A stretch of DNA of 9,946 bases from an uncultured Oscillospiraceae bacterium (lineage in GTDB: Bacteria > Bacillota > Clostridia > Oscillospirales > Acutalibacteraceae): contig CABSLJ010000086.1 in the NCBI GenBank assembly GCA_902478455.1, forward strand, positions 1 through 9,946, in the 5' to 3' direction. The position numbers and the translations under genes were made by a program. The notes under the pieces were generated by a model. That model was not told the DNA's origin. It searched no databases and saw only the letters and a program-made list of their open reading frames with translations. Of the stretch, positions 1 through 5,841 are shown piece after piece; within the stretch, counting starts at the first letter, position 1, and each line of letters begins with the position of its first letter.

Positions 1-1
1 C

Positions 2-193
2 TCCCTGGCGCGTATGCAGGCAGACGGGGACAGCGCGGCCGCCGTGGCCGCCGTGGAGAACGGCTACTGCCCCAAGGGGGAGGACATCACCGTCAAGCTG
101 CGCGGGGGAGACCTCGTCATCAATTATACCGACGAGGCGGTCTATTTAACCGGCAACGCGCGGACGGTGTTTGAAGGGAGCGTTGAGCTGTGA
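2..193 (+). CDS. dapF: Diaminopimelate epimerase-like protein, C-terminal 63 residues (5' end outside window)
   Basis: The frame is open from the window edge to TGA 191-193. The tail reads ..VKLRGGDLVI..YLTGNARTVFEGSVEL, which matches the conserved end of DapF (a GGDL strand, then a (Y/F)xTGxAxxVFEG finish). DapF interconverts LL- and meso-diaminopimelate in the cytosol, feeding lysine and peptidoglycan synthesis. Its second catalytic cysteine normally sits in an ACGTGxC motif just before an AAVxAVxNG helix. Here that helix is present (AAAVAAVENG) but the preceding residues read LARMQADGDS, with no Cys-Gly-Thr-Gly. The visible part is therefore either a divergent or inactive paralogue, or it carries indels at the window edge. 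The stop overlaps the pyrG start by four bases (GTGA), so the genes are probably translationally coupled. The dapL gene at the end of the same operon supports a lysine-pathway role. Confidence 0.75.
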   Translation, partial: SLARMQADGDSAAAVAAVENGYCPKGEDITVKLRGGDLVINYTDEAVYLTGNARTVFEGSVEL

Positions 194-1794
194 CCAAGTA
201 TATTTTTGTGACCGGCGGCGTGGTTTCGGGCCTCGGCAAGGGAATCACGGCGGCTTCCCTGGGCAGACTGTTAAAGGCCAGGGGACTCAAGATCGCCGCT
301 CAAAAACTCGATCCCTACATCAACGTCGACCCCGGCACCATGAGTCCCTACCAGCACGGCGAGGTGTTCGTCACCGAGGACGGGGCCGAAACCGACCTCG
401 ACCTCGGCCATTATGAGCGGTTTATCGACGAAGATCTGAACCAATACTCCAACCTGACCACCGGAAAGGTGTACTGGAACGTGCTGCGCAAGGAGCGCGC
501 GGGGGAATACCTGGGGGAGACGGTGCAGGTTATCCCCCACATCACCAATGAAATCAAGCGCTTTATCTACCGCGTGGGCGAGACCTCGCACGCCGACGTC
601 GTTCTCACCGAGATCGGCGGCACCACGGGGGACATCGAAAGTCTGCCCTTTCTGGAGGCCATCCGTCAGATTTCCCTCGAGGTGGGCTGGCAGAACTGCC
701 TGTTCATCCACGTGACGCTGGTGCCCTATCTCCAGGGTTCCGAGGAGCACAAGTCCAAACCCACCCAGCACTCGGTCAAGGAGCTGCGTTCCATCGGCAT
801 CGCGCCGGACATCATCGTCGCCCGGTGCGACAGGCCGCTTGAGGAATCCATCCGTCAGAAGATCGCCCTGTTCTGCAACGTCCGGCCCGACTGCGTGATT
901 GAAAATCTCACCCTGCCCGTCCTGTACGAAGCGCCCATGATGCTGGAAAAGAGCCGTCTTTCGGACATCGTCTGCGAACGCCTCGGCCTGCAGACGCCCC
1001 CGCCCGACCTGAGCGATTGGGAGTCCATGCTCAGGCGCATCCACGCCCGCGGGGAAGAGGTGACCATCGCCCTGGTCGGCAAGTATGTCAAGCTGCACGA
1101 CGCCTATCTCTCGGTGGCCGAGGCGCTGCGTCACGCCGGCTATGAGGCCGGCTGCAGGGTGAAGATCGACTGGATCGACTCCGAACGGATTACGCCGGAG
1201 AACGTGCGGGAAATTTTGCAGGAGGCCGACGGCATCCTGATTCCCGGCGGCTTCGGTGAGCGGGGTGTCGAGGGGATGATCACGGCCGTCGGCTACGCGC
1301 GGGAGCACAGCGTTCCCTTCTTCGGCATCTGTCTCGGCATGCAGTGCGCCGTCATCGAATTCGCGCGGCATGTGCTGGGCCTTGCCGGGGCGCACTCGCG
1401 GGAGTTCGCGCCCGAGGGACCGCATCCGGTCATCGATCTCATGCCCGACCAGATGGGCGCACTTCCCAAGGGCGGCACCATGCGGCTGGGGGCCTATCCC
1501 TGCCGCATCCAGCCGGGGACACGGCTGGAGGTCATCTATGGCGGCAGGCCGGAGATTCAGGAACGCCACCGTCACCGCTACGAGCTCAATAACGCCTATC
1601 GCGCGCAGCTTGTGGAACGAGGACTCTTGGTTTCGGGCGCGTCGCCCGACAGCCGCCTGGCCGAGGCGGTGGAAATCGAAGACCATCCCTTTTTTGTGGG
1701 CGTACAGTACCATCCGGAATTCAAAAGCCGCCCCAACCGCGCGCATCCCATCTTCCGCGAGTTCGTCAGGGCGGCGCTGCGGGGGAAGGTTTGA
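190..1794 (+). CDS. pyrG: CTP synthase (glutamine-hydrolysing)
   Basis: This enzyme makes CTP from UTP, ATP and glutamine in the cytosol, the last step of pyrimidine nucleotide synthesis. The 534 residues match the usual family length (about 530-545). The N-terminal synthase domain (about 1-270) has the P-loop GGVVSGLGKG at residues 9-18 and EIGGTTGDIES from residue 141. The KPTQHSVKELR stretch that binds UTP/CTP follows. The C-terminal class I glutamine amidotransferase domain (about 290-530) has its nucleophile in GICLGMQ (Cys381) and the HPE of the triad at His508 and Glu510. Translation starts at GTG 190, with AGGGAG at 175-180 nine bases upstream; the conserved MTKYIFVTGG N-terminus supports this start. 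The start lies inside the stop of the dapF-like gene, and nadE follows after 38 bases with no terminator, so all appear to be one transcript. No leader or attenuator is present, so pyrG here depends on upstream transcription. No unusual residues were seen. Confidence 0.98.
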   Translation: MTKYIFVTGGVVSGLGKGITAASLGRLLKARGLKIAAQKLDPYINVDPGTMSPYQHGEVFVTEDGAETDLDLGHYERFIDEDLNQYSNLTTGKVYWNVLRKERAGEYLGETVQVIPHITNEIKRFIYRVGETSHADVVLTEIGGTTGDIESLPFLEAIRQISLEVGWQNCLFIHVTLVPYLQGSEEHKSKPTQHSVKELRSIGIAPDIIVARCDRPLEESIRQKIALFCNVRPDCVIENLTLPVLYEAPMMLEKSRLSDIVCERLGLQTPPPDLSDWESMLRRIHARGEEVTIALVGKYVKLHDAYLSVAEALRHAGYEAGCRVKIDWIDSERITPENVREILQEADGILIPGGFGERGVEGMITAVGYAREHSVPFFGICLGMQCAVIEFARHVLGLAGAHSREFAPEGPHPVIDLMPDQMGALPKGGTMRLGAYPCRIQPGTRLEVIYGGRPEIQERHRHRYELNNAYRAQLVERGLLVSGASPDSRLAEAVEIEDHPFFVGVQYHPEFKSRPNRAHPIFREFVRAALRGKV

Positions 1795-1832
1795 ACTCTG
1801 ATTCATTTTGATTAACTCAAAGGAGAATCACG

Positions 1833-2567
1833 ATGAAAAATTACAACAAGGAATTGAAAAACAGAGTGGCCTTTCTGCAAAAAGCGCTGAAGGCTTCCGG
1901 CGCGAAGGGCTTTGTCTACGGCAACAGCGGCGGAAAGGACAGCGCTCTTGCAGGCATTCTCTGTAAAAAGGCGTGCGCAGATACCCTGGGCGTGATCATG
2001 CCCTGCGGCTCGGCGCGCAATTACGGGGAGGACGCCAGGGACGCCCTGCTGGTCGCCGGACAATACGGCATTGAGACGACGACGGTCGACCTCAGCAGCG
2101 TCAAACAGGAGCTGCTGCGTGTCTTTGACGATCTTCCCGTCACGCAGGCGGCGGGAAACAACATCGCCCCCCGGCTGCGTATGACCGCCCTCTACGCCCT
2201 GGCTCAGAGCCGGAACGCGCTCGTCTGCGGGACGGGCAACCGCAGCGAAGGCTACATGGGTTACTTTACCAAATGGGGCGACGGCGCGTATGACGTCAAT
2301 CCCATCGCCGATCTGACGGTCACCGAGATTTATGAATTCCTGCGTTTCCTGGGCGCGCCTGCTCAGATCATCGAAAAAGCCCCCTCCGCCGGCCTGTTCG
2401 ATGGCCAGACCGACGAAGCGGAAATGGGCGTCAGCTATGCTGAGATCGACGCGCTTCTCTCCGGAGAGGAGATTTCCGAAAAAAGCGTCCGCATCATCCG
2501 CGCCATGCACGAAAAGAGCGCCCATAAGCGGACGCCGCCGCTGGTTTATGGAGGAGATGCCGAATGA
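1833..2567 (+). CDS. nadE: NAD synthetase, ammonia-dependent
   Basis: The enzyme adenylates deamido-NAD and amidates it with ammonia to give NAD, the last step of NAD synthesis. The 244-residue protein is an ATP-pyrophosphatase fold with the PP-loop SGGKDS at residues 32-37, the GTGNRSE substrate loop at 133-139 followed by YFTKWGDG, and the late APSAGLFDGQTDE segment typical of NadE. It has no N-terminal nitrilase (glutaminase) domain, so it should use free ammonia or a separate amidotransferase. Start ATG 1833 has an AAAGGAG Shine-Dalgarno at 1819-1825. The stop overlaps the dapL start by four bases (ATGA), which suggests translational coupling. The Lys in the PP-loop, where many NadE proteins have Val, Ile or Leu, is to my knowledge usual in clostridial members of this subgroup. 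Membership of the ATP-pyrophosphatase family is certain; the NadE assignment is strong. Confidence 0.94.
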   Translation: MKNYNKELKNRVAFLQKALKASGAKGFVYGNSGGKDSALAGILCKKACADTLGVIMPCGSARNYGEDARDALLVAGQYGIETTTVDLSSVKQELLRVFDDLPVTQAAGNNIAPRLRMTALYALAQSRNALVCGTGNRSEGYMGYFTKWGDGAYDVNPIADLTVTEIYEFLRFLGAPAQIIEKAPSAGLFDGQTDEAEMGVSYAEIDALLSGEEISEKSVRIIRAMHEKSAHKRTPPLVYGGDAE

Positions 2568-3745
2568 AACTCAATCACAATTATGAAAAGCTGGAGGAAA
2601 GCTATCTCTTTTCCACCATCGCCCACAAGGTGGACGCCTACAGCAAAACCCATCCGGAGCGGAAAATCATCCGTCTGGGTATCGGGGACGTCACCCGCCC
2701 TCTGTGTCCCGCTGTGGTGCAGGCGCTTGAGACGGCCGCCGCCGAGCAGGGCCGGGCCGAAACCTTCCACGGCTATGGTCCAGAGCAGGGCTATGATTTT
2801 TTAAAGGAGAGCATCCGGTCCTATTACGCCGGGCGTGGCGTCTCCCTCGACCCGGAGGAAATCTTTATCAGCGACGGAGCCAAAAGCGACCTCGGCAACA
2901 TTCTCGACCTTTTTGACGCCGAAAACACCGTCCTCATTCCCGACCCGGTCTATCCGGTTTATGTGGATACCAACGTCATGGCCGGTCGGCGCGTTGTTTT
3001 TGCCGACGCCGGCGAGCACAACGGCTTTCTGCCCCTGCCCGACCCGTCCGTTGCGGCGGATATCATCTACCTTTGCTCCCCCAACAATCCAACGGGGGCG
3101 GTTTATTCCAGGGAACAGCTGAAAGCGTGGGTGGACTACGCCAATGCAAGGGGGGCCGTCCTGCTGTTCGACGCGGCCTACGAGGCCTTTGTGCAGGACC
3201 CGGCGCTGCCGCGCAGCATTTTTGAAATCGAGGGGGCCGAAACCTGCGCCATCGAGTTCTGCTCCTTCTCCAAAACGGCCGGATTTACCGGCACCCGCTG
3301 CGGCTACACCGTGGTGCCGCTTGCGCTTTCCAGGGAGGGAATGTTCCTCGGAAAGATGTGGCTGCGGCGCCAGACCACCAAGTTCAACGGCGTGCCGTAC
3401 ATCGTGCAGCGGGGGGCGGCGGCCGTCTTTACGGCCGAGGGGCGCAGGCAGACCGAACAATCCATCGCCTATTACCGGGAAAACGCGGAAATCATCGCTC
3501 GGGCGCTGTCTGAACTGGGCATCTGGTTTACAGGCGGAAAGAATTCGCCGTACCTGTGGATGAAATGCCCCGGTGGCCTCTCCTCCTGGGAATATTTTGA
3601 TCTCCTGCTCGAAGAGGCCGGCGTGGTCGGCACGCCGGGCGCGGGCTTCGGCAAAAACGGGGAGGGCTACTTTCGCTTTACCGCCTTCGGCAGCCGGGAG
3701 GCGACCGAGGAGGCGGCGGACAGAATCCGAGCGCTTTGCCGGTAA
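2564..3745 (+). CDS. dapL: LL-diaminopimelate aminotransferase
   Basis: This pyridoxal-phosphate enzyme converts tetrahydrodipicolinate and glutamate directly to LL-diaminopimelate. It bypasses the succinylase or acetylase steps and supplies the substrate of DapF. The 393 residues are a little shorter than most DapL proteins (about 400-410). Class I/II aminotransferase signatures are present: the N-terminal LGIGDVTRPL segment, the GYGPEQGY region, the cofactor-binding NNPTG motif at residues 174-178, and the Schiff-base lysine Lys237 in SFSKTAGFTGTR, which is characteristic of DapL. The start ATG overlaps the nadE stop, and GGAGG at 2550-2554 (in ..atggaggagatgccgaATG) supplies ribosome binding. 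It is the last gene of the operon; a strong terminator lies about 110 bases downstream. Other class I aminotransferases are possible but fit the motifs less well. Confidence 0.93.
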   Translation: MKLNHNYEKLEESYLFSTIAHKVDAYSKTHPERKIIRLGIGDVTRPLCPAVVQALETAAAEQGRAETFHGYGPEQGYDFLKESIRSYYAGRGVSLDPEEIFISDGAKSDLGNILDLFDAENTVLIPDPVYPVYVDTNVMAGRRVVFADAGEHNGFLPLPDPSVAADIIYLCSPNNPTGAVYSREQLKAWVDYANARGAVLLFDAAYEAFVQDPALPRSIFEIEGAETCAIEFCSFSKTAGFTGTRCGYTVVPLALSREGMFLGKMWLRRQTTKFNGVPYIVQRGAAAVFTAEGRRQTEQSIAYYRENAEIIARALSELGIWFTGGKNSPYLWMKCPGGLSSWEYFDLLLEEAGVVGTPGAGFGKNGEGYFRFTAFGSREATEEAADRIRALCR

Positions 3746-3852
3746 AACGAACATGCGCCCGCACAGAGAAAACAGCGCGAAAAAAGAAGGAAAGACACAT
3801 CAGTTCCGCAAAGCGATTTGAAGATTCAGCGGTGGTTTTAGAAGATCAAAGG

Positions 3853-3887
3853 AAAAACAGGCAGGGACGAAAGCCCTGCTTGTTTTT
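3853..3887 (+). terminator. Intrinsic terminator after dapL
   Basis: AAAAACAGGCAGGG (3853-3866) pairs with CCCTGCTTGTTTTT (3874-3887) across a seven-base loop (ACGAAAG). The stem has fourteen positions with one G-U pair and ends in a T run. It should end the dapF-pyrG-nadE-dapL transcript, and with A on one side and T on the other it may also work on the opposite strand. Confidence 0.92.
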
Positions 3888-4044
3888 GCATATCACTTGT
3901 CAGGGGTTCAGTCGTACCTTCGTACCGCATCCTGCCGCGGCGCGCCGCAGGTGTGGACGGCCGGAAAATCACCTGTGGAGGATAATCAAATCATGTTACT
4001 ACATTCGGTAGCGGCGCTTGACCAACCCACTACATATGCTTTAA

Positions 4045-4064
4045 AGTGACACTTCAGTGATACT
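4045..4064. repeat. Tandem AGTGAYACT repeat
   Basis: AGTGACACT (4045-4053) and AGTGATACT (4056-4064) are nearly identical 9-mers with an 11-base period, about one helical turn. The first copy is itself a palindrome around a central A (AGTG-A-CACT). Two adjacent half-turn-symmetric sites are typical of an operator, but no regulator can be named. They lie 25 bases before the first Spo0A-like box. Confidence 0.5.
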
Positions 4065-4088
4065 CATGGTAAAATATAGAAAAAATCG

Positions 4089-4105
4089 TTCGACAAAAAT
4101 CGACA
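4089..4105 (-). promoter_or_regulatory. Tandem Spo0A-box pair, minus orientation
   Basis: Read on the minus strand the site is TGTCGAT-TTT-TGTCGAA. One box (4089-4095) is a perfect match to the 0A-box TGTCGAA and the other (4099-4105) matches 6 of 7. Their starts are 10 bases apart with a three-base gap, the spacing known for tandem 0A boxes such as those at the Bacillus subtilis abrB promoter, where Spo0A binds as a dimer. No gene reads away from this pair on the minus strand, so it may work together with the plus-facing boxes 50-90 bases downstream. Confidence 0.6.
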
Positions 4106-4151
4106 AACAAACGAGAAAACCTGTTGAAAGTCCATGGGAAGCATATGCATT

Positions 4152-4188
4152 TGTCGAATTATAGGATATTTAATCGAATCAAGTCGAA
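4152..4188 (+). promoter_or_regulatory. Phased group of three Spo0A-like boxes, plus orientation
   Basis: TGTCGAA (4152-4158) is a perfect 0A-box. AATCGAA (4172-4178, 5 of 7) and AGTCGAA (4182-4188, 6 of 7) follow exactly 20 and 30 bases downstream, so all three lie on the same face of the helix. The last two form a tandem pair with the canonical 10-base period. The flanking ten bases GTCGAATTAT are repeated exactly at 4153-4162 and 4183-4192. The nearest gene in this direction begins at 4503. Confidence 0.55.
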
Positions 4189-4189
4189 T
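4161..4189 (+). promoter_or_regulatory. Possible sigma-H-like promoter within the 0A-box cluster
   Basis: ATAGGATAT (4161-4169) fits the sigma-H -35 pattern RnAGGAwww and GTCGAAT (4183-4189) fits the -10 pattern RnnGAAT. The gap is 13 bases, one more than the usual 11-12. Sigma-H and Spo0A commonly act together at early sporulation promoters, which makes the overlap suggestive, but the spacing and the low information content keep this weak. Confidence 0.25.
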
Positions 4190-4322
4190 TATTCTGATTG
4201 CCAAAGAAATAATGGTCGTGTAAACTGGTCCCATAGCCTTTCACGAGATTAAACAAACAGAAACCATGCCAGTATCTGTGCTAAAGCTGAGGTCGTTTTC
4301 CGACATTTGAGACATCCCCGGA

Positions 4323-4359
4323 GATGACCGGCTGGATTTCGGCTGTTCCGATGACCGGC
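4323..4359. repeat. Direct repeat GATGACCGGC
   Basis: GATGACCGGC occurs at 4323-4332 and again at 4350-4359, a 27-base period, each followed by a similar context (TG and AG). The function is unknown; repeats like this are found at regulatory sites and near the ends of some insertion sequences. Confidence 0.4.
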
Positions 4360-4486
4360 AGAGCAGTTGGCGGTGAAAAATGAAAAAGTTTTGTCGCGGC
4401 ATAGGCAAAGCTTCCCTCCTGTGAATAGCCGGAGGGCGGTAAAGTAGAGTAAGGATTCAGACTGTTGTCTCGAGGGAGCCAAACTT

Positions 4487-4493
4487 GAAGGAG
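4487..4493 (+). promoter_or_regulatory. Ribosome binding site deciding the start of the small DUF6514-like gene
   Basis: GAAGGAG lies nine bases before ATG 4503. It would overlap a TTG start at 4485 and be only three bases from ATG 4497, so 4503 is the best start. CTCC in the upstream CCCTCC tract (4414-4419) could pair with this site, so masking in the mRNA is possible. Confidence 0.7.
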
Positions 4494-4502
4494 TGTATGA
4501 AA

Positions 4503-4808
4503 ATGAAGGGCAGTAAGATTTACGAGAAGACGTTTTCAGAGATCAGAGACTGGCAAAAGGCGCGAACGCAGCGGTTTGCATTGCTGGAAAACTGCGATGG
4601 TCGGCAGGGCTATGGCGTGGAACTCGAGGAAGACAGCGTGTGGGGACACGAACAGGACGAGCTTTTCCCACTTACCGATTCCAGAGAGGAAGCGATGGCT
4701 CTGCTGACCTTTCTTTATGAGAACTGCATCCGGATTGCAGACTGGAGAGGCGTTGTACGCGATCTGCTCAAAGACGGCCACCGGCTGGTTGAGCCGCTCA
4801 GCTGCTGA
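4503..4808 (+). CDS. Small protein resembling the DUF6514 family
   Basis: This 101-residue soluble, acidic protein has no signal peptide or membrane segment and its biochemical function is unknown to me. The middle and end have the pattern YGVELEED.. (tyrosine-glycine-isoleucine/valine strand), then an aspartate turn (LTDSREEA), a helix ending LLTFLYENC and a final VVRDLL. This resembles the small clostridial DUF6514 proteins, which end in a DVVEDxL-type helix. The assignment is from memory of the family pattern and is tentative. The start is chosen from the GAAGGAG site at 4487-4493; ATG 4497 or TTG 4485 would add 2 or 6 residues. It stands alone: the preceding operon ends at a terminator and the following genes have their own promoter. 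Its only visible upstream control region is the AT-rich Spo0A-box cluster about 300 bases away, so sporulation-linked expression is possible but not shown. Confidence 0.75.
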   Translation: MKGSKIYEKTFSEIRDWQKARTQRFALLENCDGRQGYGVELEEDSVWGHEQDELFPLTDSREEAMALLTFLYENCIRIADWRGVVRDLLKDGHRLVEPLSC

Positions 4809-4887
4809 GGCGTGAAAGCGATTGTGCTGAGGCAGCGCAGCTGCATACGAAAGGGCGCTTGCGCGGGAATTTTCTCTGCTCCCCCTC

Positions 4888-4917
4888 TTGCGTTCCTGCC
4901 GCGCGGTGCGCTACAAT
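4888..4917 (+). promoter_or_regulatory. Probable sigma-A promoter for the ThrE-like pair
   Basis: TTGCGT (4888-4893) and TACAAT (4912-4917) are separated by 18 bases. Transcription would start near 4924 and produce the hairpin leader described next. The -10 element differs from TATAAT at one position; the -35 matches TTGACA at four of six. Confidence 0.6.
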
Positions 4918-4923
4918 AGAATC

Positions 4924-4986
4924 AAAGCAACCGGCCCTTTGGCCGGCCGTGGGAAAAGAGCCTGGTTTTTTGATCGGCTCTTTTTT
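4924..4986 (+). ncRNA. Short structured leader or small RNA before the ThrE-like pair
   Basis: The predicted transcript begins with a perfect six-base-pair hairpin, CCGGCC-CTTT-GGCCGG (4931-4946), and then reaches an intrinsic terminator (4953-4986), 61 bases before the exporter gene. The arrangement of promoter, compact hairpin, terminator and then gene is that of an attenuator or a riboswitch-like leader, or of a free-standing ~60-nt RNA. No known riboswitch consensus was recognised. The transcription start is inferred from the promoter. Confidence 0.4.
4953..4986 (+). terminator. Intrinsic terminator in the exporter leader
   Basis: AAAAGAGCC (4954-4962) pairs with GGCTCTTTT (4976-4984) across a 13-base loop, and the T run continues to 4986. 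It lies between the promoter at 4888-4917 and the exporter genes, so it either ends a small RNA or controls read-through into them. Confidence 0.8.
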
Positions 4987-5047
4987 CATTGCCCGCCGCA
5001 AGGACCGGCACGGCGGCAGATTCTTTTGTGACGGGAGTGAATTGCGC

Positions 5048-5821
5048 ATGGCGGAGGTGGATTACGACGCCCTTCTGAATACCGCAACGGAAATCGGTTA
5101 TCTCCTCTTGGAAAACGGCGCGGAAATCTACCGGGTGGAGGAGTCCATGCGGCGCATTTTCGACGCTTACGGCGTGGTGGAACGGGAGGTGTTTGCCATC
5201 CCCTCCTGCATCATCGTGACGGTGTGCACCGAGGAAGGGCATTCCCTGACCAAAATCCGGCGGATTTACGCGCGCGGCACCAACCTGACAAAGGTCAACC
5301 GCTTCAACGACCTCTGCCGGCGGATCTGCCGTACAACACCCGCACTCTCTGCGGTTGAGGCGGAAATCGAACGGATCAACACCACAAGCAGCTACCGGCT
5401 GATCTGGCAGGTGCTGGCCTGGTCTCTGGTGGCGGCCGCCTTTACCCTCTTCTGGGGAGGCGGCCTCGCAGACGCCGCCTGCGCCGTCGTCTGCGGCGCG
5501 GCGATGAAGCTGGTCTGCCGGTTTATGGAGAAGTTCGACGCCAACGCCTTTTTTATGAACATCATAGGGAGTTGTGTGGCGGCCGCCGTGGCCTGCTGCG
5601 CCGTCTACTGGAATCTGGCGGCTGGGCTGGACAAGATTATCATTGGGACGCTCATGAATCTCGTGCCCGGCATCGCCATCACGAACGTCATGCGGGACAT
5701 CATCGGCGGAGACCTGATCGCGGGGCTGACCAAGCTGACCGAATCGCTGTTGATTGCCACGGCCATCGCGCTGGGGGCGGGCATCGCCCTGTCTGTCGCG
5801 CGGATGCTCGGGGCGCTTTAG
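5048..5821 (+). CDS. ThrE/YjjP-like exporter subunit, larger component (DUF1212 type)
   Basis: The 257-residue protein is the larger half of a two-gene threonine/serine exporter-type membrane system. The first ~115 residues are a soluble domain with the typical LLENGAEIYRVEESM.. start, an AYGVVEREVFAIPS segment and an RGTNLTKVNRFNDLCRR region. After this come about five hydrophobic segments beginning near residue 118 (LIWQVLAWSLVAAAF), including IIIGTLMNLVPGIAITN, a conserved region of the family. In Corynebacterium ThrE the two domains are fused and export threonine and serine; in Escherichia coli the split YjjP/YjjB pair, of almost the same sizes, is linked to succinate export, so the substrate is open. 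Start ATG 5048 has GGGAG ten bases upstream (5033-5037); in-frame TTG 5042 is too close to that site. The partner gene follows after 20 bases. Confidence 0.88.
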   Translation: MAEVDYDALLNTATEIGYLLLENGAEIYRVEESMRRIFDAYGVVEREVFAIPSCIIVTVCTEEGHSLTKIRRIYARGTNLTKVNRFNDLCRRICRTTPALSAVEAEIERINTTSSYRLIWQVLAWSLVAAAFTLFWGGGLADAACAVVCGAAMKLVCRFMEKFDANAFFMNIIGSCVAAAVACCAVYWNLAAGLDKIIIGTLMNLVPGIAITNVMRDIIGGDLIAGLTKLTESLLIATAIALGAGIALSVARMLGAL

Positions 5822-5841
5822 GCGAAAGGGGGATTCCGACG

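Larger units (their letters stand above)
3888..4502. other. Long gene-poor spacer with an AT-rich regulatory core
   Basis: No convincing coding region is seen in these 615 bases. The first ~150 bases are GC-rich and hold a CCTGC/GCAGG inverted repeat (3931-3935 and 3947-3951) around a GGCGCGCC palindrome. A tiny 18-codon frame with a good GGAGGA site starts at 3993. Bases 4045-4200 hold short repeats and a Spo0A-box cluster; 4081-4200 is about 33% G+C by count. From 4200 to 4480 the sequence is again GC-richer, with a direct repeat (GATGACCGGC twice) and a CCCTCC/GGAGGG inverted repeat (4414-4419 and 4431-4436). Short broken frames on both strands here could be decayed mobile-element DNA, but I cannot identify any family. 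The mosaic composition suggests accessory or regulatory DNA rather than a missed gene. Confidence 0.7.

Noticed and set aside
271..1806. Long minus-strand frame opposite pyrG
   Set aside because: It is the antisense shadow of CTP synthase, whose motifs are complete on the plus strand.
4081..4200. Chromosomal or plasmid replication origin in the AT-rich island (Spo0A also binds near oriC in Bacillus)
   Set aside because: No DnaA-box (TTATCCACA-type) sequences and no dnaA, dnaN or rep gene nearby.
4249..4482. Minus-strand frame of 77 codons in the long spacer
   Set aside because: No ribosome binding site or recognisable domain; composition is consistent with chance.
4485..4502. TTG 4485 or ATG 4497 as start of the small DUF6514-like gene
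   Set aside because: TTG overlaps the Shine-Dalgarno sequence and ATG 4497 is only three bases from it, whereas ATG 4503 is nine bases away.
4924..4986. T-box, preQ1 or other named riboswitch before the exporter
   Set aside because: The T-box sequence AGGGTGGNACCGCG is absent and the short hairpin does not match the known small riboswitch consensus sequences I could recall.
4859..5047. N-terminal extension of the ThrE/YjjP-like protein
   Set aside because: The extension translates through the promoter, leader hairpin and terminator; the family-like sequence starts at ATG 5048.
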